DNA of 64,000 bases from Prunus persica (taxonomy: Eukaryota; Streptophyta; Magnoliopsida; Rosales; Rosaceae), in assembly GCF_000346465.2 (NCBI RefSeq), contig NC_034010.1, positions 24,276,570-24,340,569 on the forward strand, written 5' to 3'. Position 1 is the stretch's first letter; each line of letters begins with the position of its first letter. A program made the position numbers and the translations under genes. Below, in pieces: positions 12,611 to 25,005 of this stretch. Below the pieces are notes generated by a model, which saw only the letters and a program-made list of their open reading frames with translations, searched no databases and had not been told where the DNA came from.

Positions 12611-14340
12611 GGTTTGGTAACATGGACAATCATATTATTCACAGATTCATTAACATGAAAAATCAAAGTTGTAAATTTTTTTTTTTCATAAATATATAAA
12701 TATACCAGATTTAGGGTAGAGAATAAATTGAAAACTGGTTCTTTTGTTTTCAGTAAGAGGTATCCCTGGCTTAGCCAAATACAAATCCCCTATTAGCTGG
12801 ATAACCATGACTTTTCCCCTTGTTGTGTGGGTTGGAACCCAGCTTTTGCTTGGATAGTCTCCTTTTGCATCAGCACTACGAAACACAATGCTCATGTTAT
12901 ATTTGATCTGGAGGAAATTTGTCACCTTCTTTCAGCATCACGTTGTAAATCAACCAGCAAGAAAATCGCAGGGGACTGCTATTTTGACAGAAGATGATCT
13001 GCAGACTTGCTAGATTCTTACTTGAAAAACTAGTGCCACACTTTTTCCTACTTTAAGAGTATAGAACATAAAACATAAGTTGAGAGCAGAAACCCATATA
13101 TTTTTTCTTGGCCAGCCATATGCAGAAAAAACAAGCAATAACAAAGAATACATCTACTCATTTGTAGAGTAGATTCCACTAGAATAATTGCATTGAATTT
13201 TTCTGTCCTCAAAATTACATTAGTCATTTACAGAGCCGAACACTCTAAACTCCCAATAGAAAATCTTCAGAACTATTGCCTCCATTAAATTCAACCTCCA
13301 AATTTTTTCAACAATTGTGATGCAGAACTTATGAGGCTGATGGCCAAGTACAAAACGATAGGTGAGTATCTAGTGTTGTAAGTCATGACCAAGGACAAGC
13401 TTGAGCCGACGGTCTTTTCCTATGATTTTCTGAATGAATAGCTTGAGCCAATGGTTACCTCTTGGTATTTTAATCAGGATGAATAGTTTTCATCAGGGCC
13501 CCAATCCATTCACGAACTGTGATGTGGGTGCATTTGGCCATGGTGGGTTCTGTGATGTGATGCCGTTGATGGCGGTTTCAGGGCAGTAGATGAGTGCATC
13601 CCAATTCCCATAGGTGTGCAGCAAATGCAATGCAAGGTTTGTGGCCATACTTTCAAATAGGTAGCAAAACTAATTATATGAAGACATTAAAAAACAGTAA
13701 CAACCGGAGAGCAGCATTTAAAGGATTAAAGAAGCTGATGTTGCTGCAGACAGGGCAGCAGCAGCATGCAACTACGAGAAGTCACAAACTCAAAACTCAA
13801 ATAGGTAGCAAAACTGAAGCAAACTTTCTTCATCTTCTACATTTTCGTTTGTATGGTTAAGTTTGCAGCGCGGGCATCTAAACGGTTCATACTTTGGACA
13901 ATTGAGCAGAGCTGAAAAAGTCTCCATAATTAGCTCCGACTTTTAGGTTTTGTTTGGTTCACCATCATGTGAGCTTGGGTGGGCTGGGACCCATAGAGGA
14001 TGCCAAATTTCTTATCTAATTTAATGCTAAAACCCTAATGCAGAAGAAGTTTTGTTTGATAATCTATTTTAAACTAATCTAAATTACAAGAGGAGGATTC
14101 GAATTCGGGTGCAGAATAAGAAGTACATTCGTTTTATCTAACTTGGCTAAGTCCATATCTAATGAAGAAAAACTTTGACCAAAACAAAAACCTTATATTG
14201 GCCTGACCATTTAATAAATTTCAGGTTCACAACACTTCAATTGTTGCACCCAATTTAGTAGGCTAGGAAAATTTTTTTAAAAAAAATTCAAGGTCCTCAA
14301 GGAAACAAAATTTTGTACACATTTGCTGTTAGGCAAGCTC
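12611..14340. other. Intergenic spacer
   Basis: The thioredoxin 3' untranslated region probably occupies the first few hundred bases. Beyond it I see no gene. Short open frames around 12686-12925 and 13594-13860 have no recognisable domains. A GAGGATTCGAATTCG segment near 14091 resembles a reversed Pol III B box and may mark a decayed tRNA-derived element. Confidence 0.4.
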
Positions 14341-14412
14341 AATTTTCTAAAAAATGATGCAAGAAGCTTGTAGTTCAATTTCTAAAAAATGATGCAAGAA
14401 GCTTGTAGTTCA
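14341..14412. repeat. Two-copy direct repeat, 35-bp period
   Basis: The segment beginning TCTAAAAAATGATGCAAGAA and ending in the head of the adjacent SINE-like element is present twice in tandem, at 14346 and 14381, with almost no differences. Confidence 0.85.
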
Positions 14413-14490
14413 AGTGGTTAACAATATTTACCTATGCATTCAATGTCATAAGTTCGATTCCCCCCTTTTTAATATCGCTTGTATAAAATT
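14375..14490 (+). mobile_element. tRNA-derived SINE-like element
   Basis: An A-box-like TAGTTCAAGTGG near 14406 and a B-box-like AGTTCGATTCC near 14451 are spaced as in a tRNA gene. They are followed by a tail AATATCGCTTGTATAAAA shared with the copy at 9190-9310. No coding capacity. Family name not determined. Confidence 0.55.
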
Positions 14491-15000
14491 AAAAATAAAA
14501 AATCTCTAAAAAACTGTAGACTTGTCAATAGATACATAAAACATCTCATTTTTAGCAAACTTTTGGGGAATGCATTAACAATAATCAATGGTTTTTTGTG
14601 AGAGTGCAAATAAAATTACGATTGCAAGAGTGTGAGCCATTGCCTAAATAACATTAGAAAAGTTAGACATTTACTTGTATTTATAAATAAATTAATTAAA
14701 AAACATAAAGTGACATTGCCTAGAAAAGAAAAACATAAAGGTGGGACAAAATAAATCACAAAGAAACCAAATAAGGAAAAAACACAACTAAAAGTGAAGC
14801 CAATAAATAAATTTGTCACAACGCCCATGCACGTACCCCCTCCCCTGCACCGCCCATCACCGTCCATTCCTTAAATCCGACGGTCCACGTTTCCTCTCTT
14901 CCCGCCTCGTCCCCACCAAAACTCTCTCTCTCTCTAAAAATTAAAAAGCGGCCGTTTCGAAGGATATCAGGCCCACACGATCTCATCCCCAACCTTAGCT

Positions 15001-15038
<38 letters not shown>

Positions 15039-15797
15039 TTGTTTCTCTCTCTCTGTAAAGTTTCTCTCTAACCCTTGGAATTGTTCCAAAATTCGTTTAC
15101 CTAGATTTTCGATCACACAAAAACCTTTAGCATCTCATACATTCATATATATAAAAGGTATATAACTTTTGTCTATACATATAAGAATTGGAGCTCCTTT
15201 GCGATCAATTTCGCGACGTAAGTCCCTCCCTCCTCCTCTGCAACGAAGTTTGATCCCTGCCATGTTTCAGTACCGATTTCAATAAAATTCATGAAAATTA
15301 CAATGAGAAACGAATTTTCGAAAATTCATATTGTTATTTGTTATTGATCATATGCATGGGTTTGCTGATTTTGATATGTTTCATTATTTGACGCAGTTAG
15401 CCGAGGATCTGTTCGGGCTTTGTTTCGTATTGATCGATGTGAGGATTTCTCCTCACGCTAAGCGGTATGTAATTATTGGTTTCAATTTTTTATGTTTTGG
15501 AATGCTCAATTTTTGCTTTGGGAAACAAAAAATGGCTGGGAGGGGATGTCATAACGGGATTGAATTATACGATTATGTTTTTTTTGTTGCATTTTGGTCC
15601 TTCTAATTCAAAAGTTAGCCGTTTATGTACCCATCTTAACGATTTTTTTTATTATTGAAGCTGAAAGTAGCTGAATTTTTTAGAATTCAAATTGCCTATA
15701 TGTTTTTGAGAGTTTAAATTTAGATTCTTTTGGTGGTTTACTGTGTTTATATACTGTTAATTTGTGTTTTTGTTTTTGATGATTTAGAGGTTTGGAG
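14491..15797 (+). other. Spacer, promoter and 5' leader of the Pumilio gene
   Basis: AT-rich spacer leads into a GC- and CT-rich stretch from about 14820, including a (TC)n run at 15004-15034 typical of plant leaders. A donor-like GACG|GTAAG-type site (ACGTAAGT near 15217) and the acceptor GATTTAG at 15781-15787 suggest an intron of about 570 bp in the 5' untranslated region, ending 10 nt before the start codon. Confidence 0.5.
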
Positions 15798-18700
15798 ATG
15801 GCTACTGGGAGTAACATAGATATGCTATCAACCCTAGATAATAATCTGCAAAGACCCAATGGGAATTTAGAAGATGCTTTACAGAGTGAGCTTGAACTGA
15901 TTTTAAGAGAGCAGCGAAATCAGCATGCCATTCATCGGGAAAGGGATCTGAATATATATAGGAGTGGCAGTGCCCCGCCAACTGTTGAGGGATCGCTAAC
16001 TGCTGTGGGTAGTCTCTTTGGGAACTCTGATTTTAGGGATGTCACTAGTAGGATTAGTAATAACAATGGGGTTTTGTCTGAGGATGAGATTCGATCACAT
16101 CCTACTTATCTTTCGTACTACTATTCACACGATAATATTAACCCAAGATTGCCTCCACCATTGTTGTCAAGAGAGGATTGGCGTATTGCTCAAAGGTTTC
16201 AGGTCGGTGGGTCTTCTTTTGAGGGCGTTGGGGACTGGCGGAAGAAGAAATTGGTAGATGACGGTGATAGTTTGTCGCTGTTTTCAGCGCAGCTGGGGCT
16301 TTCCGTACAAAAGGCAGAGAATGATTTGATGGAGTTGAGGAATGGCAATGGAAGCAATCTCCCTAAACAGACTTCATCTGAGTGGCTTGATAGAGGCTCA
16401 GATGGTTTAATTGGTTTGTCGACAAGTGGGCTTGGTGCAAGGAGGAAGAGTTTTGCTGACATTTTACAGGTAATCAGCAGTACATTCAAGACTTCACTCT
16501 GTAGCATTTATGTAGTTCTTGGTTAGACTTCGATTGTATGGTTTTCTTTCTGGATTTTGTTTGGATGCCATTTAACAGCTAATATTGGTATTTGTTTATT
16601 TCTCACAATTTGTATACTTGGGCGTCTTTATGTTGTTGATCACTGCCCCCCTTTGATTAGTATTGCTCTTGTGGGGAGGACTAGATGTCAGTTTGAAGCT
16701 TGCACACAGTTTATGCATATAGTCATTTTAGATTTGATATTTATTGCATACTACACGTGATCACACATTTCCATAAGTCCTGGGACACCCATATAGGGAT
16801 AAAGAGCAAGGATGTAGCCAAGAGCATGATCCTACTCTTTAGAATCACTGTTGCAACTATCTGAACTGACTTCTGTTGGAAGTGCTAGCTTTTATATTGT
16901 ATGCACATGACATAACAAATGCATCACGTTGTGCTAAGTTCTCATTTCTTTTTGCTTTTTCCTCTTCCTTTCTAGATATCAAGAAAATGCAGATGTTTAT
17001 TAGTTCTTCCCAGTTCTTATGCAGAAATTTTCATTTTCCGGATTCTTTAAATTAATATGCTTGTATTTTCTCTTTGCCAAATAAATTCAAACGATGTGGT
17101 TTGGTTTGCCATGCACAACTACTGTGATGAATTGCTTGGTTTTGTTCTTGTTTCATCTTTTAGTGCCCTGTTTCATTGATAACTGGCATGTGCTGCAGGA
17201 AGGACTTGATCCACCTGCTTCCTTGACAAGGCCATCAAGTCGTATTGCTTTTAGTGATATCATGGATTCCACAGGCATGGCTGATGCCCGGGCAGTGGGG
17301 TTATGTAATGGAGTGGAGTCTGCAGAGGGCTTGCATAATGGAGCAGCTTCATGTGGCCTGGTGGGAGTTCAGAGCCATGGTACAGCAGCTTCTCATTCCT
17401 TTGCATCTGCTGTGGGTCCTTCTCTGTCAAGAAGCAGAACCCCTGAACAACTATTTGGGAGGTCTCCCAGTGCTGGTCTTCCTCCTGTGGGGAGTAGAGT
17501 ATTTCCTGTTGAGAAGAAGAATGTTGCAGGTCCAGATATGCCAAAGGATAATTCTTCTGGCATGAATGATCTGGATATTTCAGCCAATTTATCTGGTTTA
17601 AGCCTGTCAAAAGGTAGATCTGTAGATGAAGATAGCCGTATTCAGTCTCAGCTTCATTTGGATCTTGATAAACAGCGTGATTTTCTGTTCAACATGCCAA
17701 ATGGTCATAATCAGAGGCTGCAGCAGCAACTGATAGAGAAGTCAAATGCTGAAAGTTTTTCTCTTGCTTCGAATTATCCTCATTTAGCAAAACAAAATGG
17801 GATCATGACAAACCGTAATACATCTGATGGGCAAGCTAATTTTGGCAGAAGAACTTCTGCCAGTTTTTACTCAAAAGGGAGTTCTTCAGGCTTTGGAACT
17901 TTGGAAGGATCTAATGTTCATTACCAAGATGCAAATACTCCAGGCATGGAGTTTCATGGCCATTCTGGGGCCTATCCTGTGAATCCAAAGTTGAATATGA
18001 CAATTAATAATCATCTTGATGCAGGTAATTATGTTTCTCAAATTTCTTCTGCAAATTTTTTTTTATAAAAAAAACTGTCATAGTATTTTGTTTGAATAAG
18101 TTAATTAGCATTGACAGTTCTTTCTCCCCCCTCTCCCCTCATTTTTTTGGAGTGCAGCAGCATTGCCTGGTAGTGGTGATGGGCATAGTATGAACAGACT
18201 GGGAAACAAAGTAGGGTCTGGTCTTCATTCTTCAGTTATGGACCCATCTTATATTCAGTTTTTGCAAAGAGCTGACTATGCAACACGTAATGTTAACAGT
18301 CCAAGTGGTTATCCTCCCAGTAAAAATCACTTTGGCACTTTGCATGGAGACTTAGAGGGGCTTCAGAAAGCATATCTTGAGGCATTGCTTGCTCAACAGA
18401 AGCAACAGTACGAGTTGTCACTTTTAGGTAAATCTGGTGGATTTAACCATGGGTATTATGGGAATCCATCATATGGGCTTGGCATGACATATCCAGGAAA
18501 TCAAATGGCAAATTCTGTTCATCCTTCTGTTGGATCTAGTAGTCCAATGTTTCAGAATGAGAAGATTGAACGCTTTAATTCAATGTTGAGAAGTTCAATG
18601 GGAGGGTCAGTTAGCTCCTGGCAATCAGAGATTGGAAATGACCTAGAAGGACGACATGCATCATCATTATTAGATGAGTTCAAGAACAATAAGAATAAGT

Positions 18701-21473
18701 CTTTTGAACTTGCAGACATTGTTGATCATGTAGTTGAGTTCAGGTACTTATAATACTTTCTTTAGTGCATATTCTTCTTAGGTTGTTTTGGCTGCAATTC
18801 TGACTGCACCATCTTCTCCTCAAAATACAGTACTGATCAGTATGGAAGTCGCTTTATTCAGCAGAAACTTGAAACTGCCACTGTGGAAGAAAAGATGAAG
18901 ATATTTCCGGAGACTATTCCTCATGCTCGTACCTTGATGACTGATGTATTTGGAAATTATGTCATACAGAAGGTATAAGCTTTGTATTCCAATACTAAAA
19001 AATGCAATCCTTACAGTTCAAAACTATTAATTTAATTGTGTGAATTTGCAGTTTTTTGAGCATGGTACAGAAAGCCAAAGAAAGGAATTAAGCAGCCAAC
19101 TTACTGGCCATGTTTTGCCTCTCAGTCTTCAAATGTATGGTTGCAGGGTGATTCAGAAGGTGATTTTCCGATCCTCAAATTTTGATCTTCTTCCTATTTC
19201 TATCCTTTTAATAATGTCTTTCTAGATGTTTCCTCAAAATTTGCATTAGCATTGTTATGAAATCAGTTTGTCCAGTTTTTGCTTTGTGGAACTCTTTCTA
19301 GCATAGCATTTGTTGTTACTCTTGCCACTTAAGTGCTTCATTTCGCAAATGATGTGCTATAATGTATTTGACTATTTTGTTTCATGAGATGTTTATCTCA
19401 TTGGACAAGAGAAAGATAAAGTTGTAAAGATGAAAAAAAGTTGTGGAAAAATTCAATGTTAAGCATGCTTGTGTCTTGTATGACCCTCATTTTGACTGAT
19501 GACCACGTGCTGTTATGCTCTCTCCTATGATATGGAAAGGACACTTTGGTGGATGGAAGAAAACAAAGAGCCAATCATATTGTTTAAGAATTGTTTAAGC
19601 TTGGTATGAGATGAAGCATACTGGGAAAATAAGTTGTAATGCTCTAAATTTTACCATAGGCCTTGGAAGTGGTTGACGTGGATCAGCAGACTCAAATGGT
19701 GGCGGAGCTTGATGGTTCAGTCATGAAATGTGTCCGTGATCAGAATGGGAATCATGTCATTCAGAAGTGTATAGAATGTGTCCCTCAAGACCAAATTCAG
19801 TTTATCATTACATCCTTCTATGGGCAAGTTGTCACACTTTCCACCCATCCTTATGGTTGCCGTGTCATACAGGTTAGTTGTTGGCATGTTTTTTCCTTTT
19901 GTAGGGAATTGTTATGTTTACTAGTGCAAGTCTCTTTTGATGCCTACAGAGGGTTCTGGAACATTGCGATGATTCAAATACACAACAAATTATCATGGAT
20001 GAAATCATGCAATCTGTATGCATTTTGGCACAAGATCAGTATGGAAATTATGTCATTCAGGTATTTTTACTCTTTAGAAACTGTTGTGTATATGTTTGAG
20101 CTACAAGGATTATCTTTAGTTATTTTTTCCATAAATAGCTGCTGATTGTGTATTAGTATTTTGTTAAATGAGTTAAATCCCAGAAAATGTGCATCGTGTC
20201 AGATGGAAATGCTTTTTTTAAAGAAGGAAAAGAAAATTGGATTTTGCTTCATGAGCGGACATATTGTCCTAACAAGATAACAACTTAATTGGTTAGAAAA
20301 TATCATGTTCATGCTGACCAGATTTGATCTTGTTTGGGATTATTATTATGAGCATTTGTACAGAACTGGACGCCGAGGTACCTGATATATATACATTTTC
20401 ATATTTCTATGCCTTAAAGATTATTATTTATGATATGTCTCTCACATCATCTTGTTTGGGATTATTCTGCGCATTGGCACAAAACTGGATGCCAAGGTAC
20501 CTGATATTTTATAGACTACGTGCTTGAAAGCCAATGCTATTTATGATGTGTTCTCCCTTTGTAAACAATGTTAGTGTTATGTCTCTTTGAAAGCCTACAC
20601 GATTTGTGATATGTAACATCAGCTATATGTACCTGATGTGAATGCTCATGTACTCATCATCAACTGTGCGTATCTGATATAACTATTCTTGTTTGGTAGC
20701 ATGTCCTTGAACATGGTAAACCACATGAACGGTCAGAAATTATCCACAAGCTTGCAGGACAAATTGTAAAAATGAGTCAGCAGAAGTTTGCTTCTAATGT
20801 TGTGGAGAAGTGCTTAACATTTGGGAGTCCTGAGGAGCGTCAGTTTTTGGTGAATGAGATGCTGGGTTCCACTGATGAAAATGAGCCCTTACAGGTCTGT
20901 TCCATTCCTAGTTTTCTTAAACCTTATACGGTTTTTCTACAGAAGATAATATAGGTTCTGAATCTAGTCTATATTAGTGGTGGCAATTGTTTGAGCAAAA
21001 TGGTAACACAACTCGAAAACGATTGGTTACAAGTTACAACTGTGCTTGCATGTTTGTGTAAAAATTGTGTCAGCCTGTTCAACACGATTAATAAACAAAT
21101 CAATATATATCACGTTGACCCGCCTAACCTGTTGTGTAACCAAATTTCAAAAATGAAAATATGCAGGCCATGATGAAAGATCCATTTGGAAACTACGTTG
21201 TGCAAAAGGTTCTTGAGACTTGTGATGATCAGAGTCTTGAGTTGATTCTTTCTCGCATTAAGGTTCATTTGACTGCCCTGAAGAAGTATACCTACGGCAA
21301 ACATATCGTTTCTCGTGTTGAGAAACTCATCACAACTGGAGGTGAGGCTTTTCCTACAGAAATTATGGACGTTATCTTTTTACATATACACAAAATACAA
21401 TGACCGCTAACGGATCTTTGATCTATCAAATGCAGAAAGGCGCATAGGGATGTCAGCCTCGCATTCTTCTTGA
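15798..21473 (+). CDS. Pumilio-family RNA-binding protein (APUM1-6 clade), eight PUF repeats
   Basis: Exons: 15798-16469, 17199-18024, 18158-18743, 18831-18972, 19052-19159, 19660-19872, 19950-20060, 20700-20894, 21167-21341, 21436-21473, giving 1021 residues. The N-terminal two thirds is low-complexity with the plant Pumilio marks [18 protein letters not shown] (about 45-62) and [11 protein letters not shown]; this is the NABP-type region. The PUF domain starts near residue 678. Its eight repeats carry recognition residues SR..Q, NY..Q, CR..Q, NH..Q, CR..Q, NY..Q, SN..E and NY..Q in order, identical to the animal Pumilio code, so the predicted target is UGUAUAUA (UGUANAUA when relaxed). Such proteins bind 3' untranslated regions in the cytoplasm and promote mRNA decay or block translation. 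ATG 15798 is the first in-frame start after the leader intron. The short C-terminal exon ends [12 protein letters not shown]. Paralogue not certain; APUM4-like is my best guess. Confidence 0.93.
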
Positions 21474-22358
21474 GGCATCCAATTCGGAGCAAGCACGGCA
21501 TTTTTCCTGTTGCCACCACCAATAAGAATGCACCTTTTGTACAGCTAACATGGACAGTGACCTTAGCAAGTTCATTTGATCGTATAATATACAGAGAGAC
21601 TATAGTTGTAAATAAGCATGAAATCCAGAGGCCCCTGCGATATGATATTTTTGTCTATCCACCTCCTCGTATACATTTTGGCGCACCAATTCCAATCTGA
21701 TCATGAAGACTCCACATGGAGGAGGAGGGTAACTCTAGCCTGTGGAGAAGTATGTGTATTCATTGTCTATATTACAGCATTAAGTGTAAATGGTTAACTG
21801 CATTTTGAAAGAGAGGGTAAATAGGGAGTGTTTATGTATGGTGGGGTCTTCGACTTTGATAACTACATGGTGTAAATATACTGCAATTTTCTCCAGGAGG
21901 AATCAAAATAACATTTAATTCACCTCTTTTTCATTCTTGTGTTAGAAAAATTCTTATTCACAGCCAAAATGGCAAATTAGACACAAAGGGTCGTCACCTT
22001 GTCACTTTCCCAAGGGCTTTAAAAGCGTTAAAAAAAAAGGCTTTACAAAGCGAATAAATCATTCGAGCCTGGAACAACAAAAGCACCTCCTGGTTTCAGT
22101 TCTATTATCGGCCTCATGCCATGCCAAGCTTGTTCTCCACTTTTTCATTTCCGGAAAGTGATTGCGCTGCGTAAGTCTTTGTCGATTTACGCTTTCTCAT
22201 TTGTTGTTTTGAATTCTTCAGGCAAAAGATGTTTTACTGAATGTTCTTTGTAACTAAGCCTGTTCTTAGTAACTCCATTAGAAAACTCTCTTCAGCTCTC
22301 CTAGTTTTAGTTTAGAAGCAACTTCTTACCGGTCTTCCATTGGGCTACGTACTGAAAA
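21474..22358. other. Convergent 3' ends of the Pumilio and PORR genes
   Basis: The Pumilio 3' untranslated region probably runs to about 21920-21940. The 3' end of the minus-strand PORR gene occupies the right part. No other gene is visible. Confidence 0.5.
21871..21878 (+). promoter_or_regulatory. Candidate Pumilio response element in the Pumilio gene's own 3' UTR
   Basis: TGTAAATA fits the relaxed Pumilio target UGUANAUA and lies about 400 nt after the stop codon, in what should be the 3' untranslated region. It could support autoregulation, but AT-rich sequence produces such 8-mers by chance fairly often. Confidence 0.35.
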
Positions 22359-23591
22359 TCATCTACTAAGTACATCTGACACCTCCTTTCCATCTTCATT
22401 CTCAGAACCTGAATCCCAACGATCAGCGAACCGGCTATTCACTCTCCTAGTTTTAAAAATCGTCGCCGATTCCCTCATCAAATTAATGTACTTATTCCTT
22501 ACACTTAAAAGTGGATGCCTCTGAATAGCAGATTCATCACAGTATGCCTCTTTAAGGATGGCTGTACAAGTCTTGTTCCTCAAAGACAAATAAAACATAC
22601 TGGGGTGCCTCTCAAATGCTTTGTGCACCTTCTGTGGCAGCCCCATGTGCTTCTTAAGACACAGAAGCTTCTTCCTCTCCGCCGAATGCTCAACAAAGAG
22701 ACTAAGCAACTCATGAAGAAGCCCCACAACTCGTTTTTCGGATATGTCACTATCCGGATCCAAATGCGAAAATTCCTCATAAGGTGAAACATAGGGAAGC
22801 TTCTGAAACTCCTTTAACCAGTCCACAATCTTCCTCCTCAACCTCAAACCCTTAGATGGGAAAAGAGGAAACTCAATTGCCTCCATTGGACCTCCAACAT
22901 ACACCCCTTTTTTCATTGCATTCCTTTGCACCGTAGACAAGACCTTTTCACCACTCTCCACAGCCAATCCCTTTAACCCATCTTCCATCTCCACAATCCT
23001 AAAAGACTCATCCAGATTCTTATCCGGGTGCTGCAAGAAATCATCAGGCAAACCCAAATACCACTGCATTCCTCGTATTATTTTCAAAGGCAAAACCTTT
23101 TCTTTACTCATCAGGATAAACTTTTTCAACCTATCCCTCAAGTCCTCCCTGCAATCCTCATAAACCCTTTTCTCCTCCCTATCAATCTCATCAGCTTCTG
23201 GGGTCAACCTAAACCAGGGAAGATTGTATTGTGGACCAGTAAACTCTTCAAAGATTGATGGGTAGAGCCTCAAGAACCTTGCAACCTTCATGGGGACCTC
23301 CAATTGTATGCCCCTTTTGGACACATCAGAGATTGGGATGCAACCACCGGGGTCCTGGGAAATGCAGTTCTTGAGAGAGATGATGGGTTTAAGCATTATG
23401 GACTTGTGAATTTGCTCGATTGAATCGTAGTACGAGTCTTTCTTCCATTTCATGTAGACATCGACATAGTTGAATTTCTGGGTGTATGTGTGAGGAGGGT
23501 TATGGGGATGGCGCAGGAAGGAAAAGATTGTTTGTTCAGAGGGGAAGATGAGGTTTTTTAGGGTTCTGCAGGTGGGTTTGTTGAATAACAT
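22359..23591 (-). CDS. WTF9: PORR-domain organelle RNA-binding protein (WTF9-like)
   Basis: This intronless coding region gives 410 residues, in the usual range for PORR (DUF860) proteins. The first 40 residues are rich in Arg, Lys, Ser, Thr and Phe and poor in acids, as in a mitochondrial presequence. The PORR domain follows: VDVYMKWKKDSYYDSIEQ near residue 43, VPMKVARFLRLYPSIFEEF near 100, and further on HPSMFYLSLRNKTCTAILKE. PORR proteins bind group II introns in chloroplasts or mitochondria and assist splicing; WTF9 is known to act on mitochondrial introns. The match to the WTF9 branch is from memory of its N-terminal motif and is moderate; another mitochondrial WTF relative is possible. 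Start is the first Met of the frame. The gene converges with Pumilio. Confidence 0.87.
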   Translation of the reverse strand: MLFNKPTCRTLKNLIFPSEQTIFSFLRHPHNPPHTYTQKFNYVDVYMKWKKDSYYDSIEQIHKSIMLKPIISLKNCISQDPGGCIPISDVSKRGIQLEVPMKVARFLRLYPSIFEEFTGPQYNLPWFRLTPEADEIDREEKRVYEDCREDLRDRLKKFILMSKEKVLPLKIIRGMQWYLGLPDDFLQHPDKNLDESFRIVEMEDGLKGLAVESGEKVLSTVQRNAMKKGVYVGGPMEAIEFPLFPSKGLRLRRKIVDWLKEFQKLPYVSPYEEFSHLDPDSDISEKRVVGLLHELLSLFVEHSAERKKLLCLKKHMGLPQKVHKAFERHPSMFYLSLRNKTCTAILKEAYCDESAIQRHPLLSVRNKYINLMRESATIFKTRRVNSRFADRWDSGSENEDGKEVSDVLSR

Positions 23592-23784
23592 GTATAGGGT
23601 TTTGGTAGGTACCTTCTACCTTGTATAGGTTTTTAGGAAAATCTACAAATTTGTAGAGTTTTTGAAGGGTTAGGGAGGGATTGCGTTTTACCTGATGAGA
23701 ACAAAAATTGCAGGAATGGCACGAACAATACCGTGTCTTAATGAAAGACCCTTTGTACCCCAAAAAAAATTAAAATAGGGTTAA

Positions 23785-24055
23785 TTAGTGATTTGCTCTT
23801 AAATTGGTACTTAACTTTTGATTTATCCCATATCATTAAGGATATGAACTTTTTATTTTCGCCAATAAAAGATAACACAAAATAAAAACCTTATTTCCCT
23901 GTTTTTTTTTCCTTCCCTCTCCCCTATGTTTTTTTCTCCCCCTCCTCCTCTGCCCGATACTTCTCCCGAGGCCAACCAACCCCAACCCCGACGCACCTCC
24001 TCCCACCTCCTTCTCTCTCTCTCGTCGCCCCATTCCCTTAGGCTTTAGCGTTTTG

Positions 24056-24091
<36 letters not shown>

Positions 24092-24880
24092 TTTTTCTTC
24101 CTTTGGTTCTCTATAAAGTGTGTCTCCCTCTCTCTTATCTCTTCCCCCTCTCTCTTCACAGACATCAGCATTGCCCACCCTTCACCCGCCCCCTCCTCCT
24201 TATGTCACCTTCTTTCTTCGACATCCACAACCTCACCTCCCAGAATACCCAAACAGCTACCCAAAAAAAAAAAAATTCAATATCAAAATCCTAAATAGCC
24301 ACCCAAAAAGTTTCACGATCTTTATTATTAACCTCAACTTACTCCCCAAGAAACCCAAACAACCACTAAAAAGAAAAAATTCAAGATCAAAATCCTAAAC
24401 AGCCACCCAAAAAATCTAGAGATATTTATTATTAAATTCTGTTTTCCTCTCTGTAACCTTGGTAAGGGGAGAAAGGGACGCGAAAAGAGAGAAAGTGGGA
24501 GGGAGAAGGAGGAGGGGGTGGGCACATGGGGGAGATAAGAGACAGAGGGTGGAGGATCGTGATGTTGGTGGATGTTGAAGAGAAGGAGGGGGAAAGAGAT
24601 CAAAGAGACGGTGGTGATGTTGGTGGCTATCAATCAGAGGGTGAATTTAACATTATTTTTTCAATTTTTAATTTTAATTTCTATATTTAGTATTTTTAAA
24701 GTATGAAATTACCAATATGCCCTCATATTTAACGACAAATTGGATGAAATATTGAGAATTTAGATAGTAAGGGGGAAATTGGCCAAAAAAAAAGTCATAT
24801 CCTTAATTTTCTATAAATTTAAATAAAAAAATAGGATTCATCGAAAGCTAGGTAGAAGTTCAGGGGGCAAATCACCAACT
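23785..24880. mobile_element. Foldback/MITE-like element with long imperfect terminal inverted repeats
   Basis: The left end (GTGATTTGCTC ... ATTAAGGATATGA ... TTTTCGCCAAT) is mirrored at the right end on the other strand (GTGATTTGCCC ... ATTAAGGATATGA ... TTTTGGCCAAT), over about 90-110 bases with gaps. The inner flanks are CT-rich on the left and GA-rich on the right and also pair partially. Inside, a roughly 100-bp segment containing ATCAAAATCCTAAA is duplicated in tandem (about 24277 and 24378). There is no transposase frame, so it is non-autonomous. An (AT)n run sits at 24056-24083. Exact ends and target duplication are not resolved. The same terminal motifs occur in the element at 61418-61886. 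Confidence 0.65.
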
Positions 24881-24920
24881 AAAATAAAATAAAACAATTA
24901 TTGGATAATTGAATAAAGAA

Positions 24921-25005
24921 GGGCCCAACCAGGTTCGAACCTGGTGACCTCATGATCTGAGATCAAACATGCAGCTCAAATGCTCTAAAACTGAGCTATG
25001 GACCC
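24921..25005 (-). tRNA. tRNA-Cys-like unit 1 (left edge; activity undecided)
   Basis: Read on the minus strand, the acceptor stem GGGTCCA/TGGGCCC and a fully paired T stem (ACCAG/CTGGT) are present. The D loop has lost its GG pair (AGTTTTA), which argues against a working tRNA. The anticodon region carries the array's extra bases but keeps AGATCATGAGG, close to normal tRNA-Cys, so this is probably an old copy. Confidence 0.6.

Noticed and set aside
13594..13860. 88-codon plus-strand frame in the thioredoxin-Pumilio spacer
   Set aside because: Low-complexity, no family match, no splice or promoter support.
14616..14867. Minus-strand frame starting MDGDGRCRGGG
   Set aside because: No family match. 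It is the reverse of a promoter-proximal AT-rich stretch, and its hydrophobic run comes from A-rich sequence.
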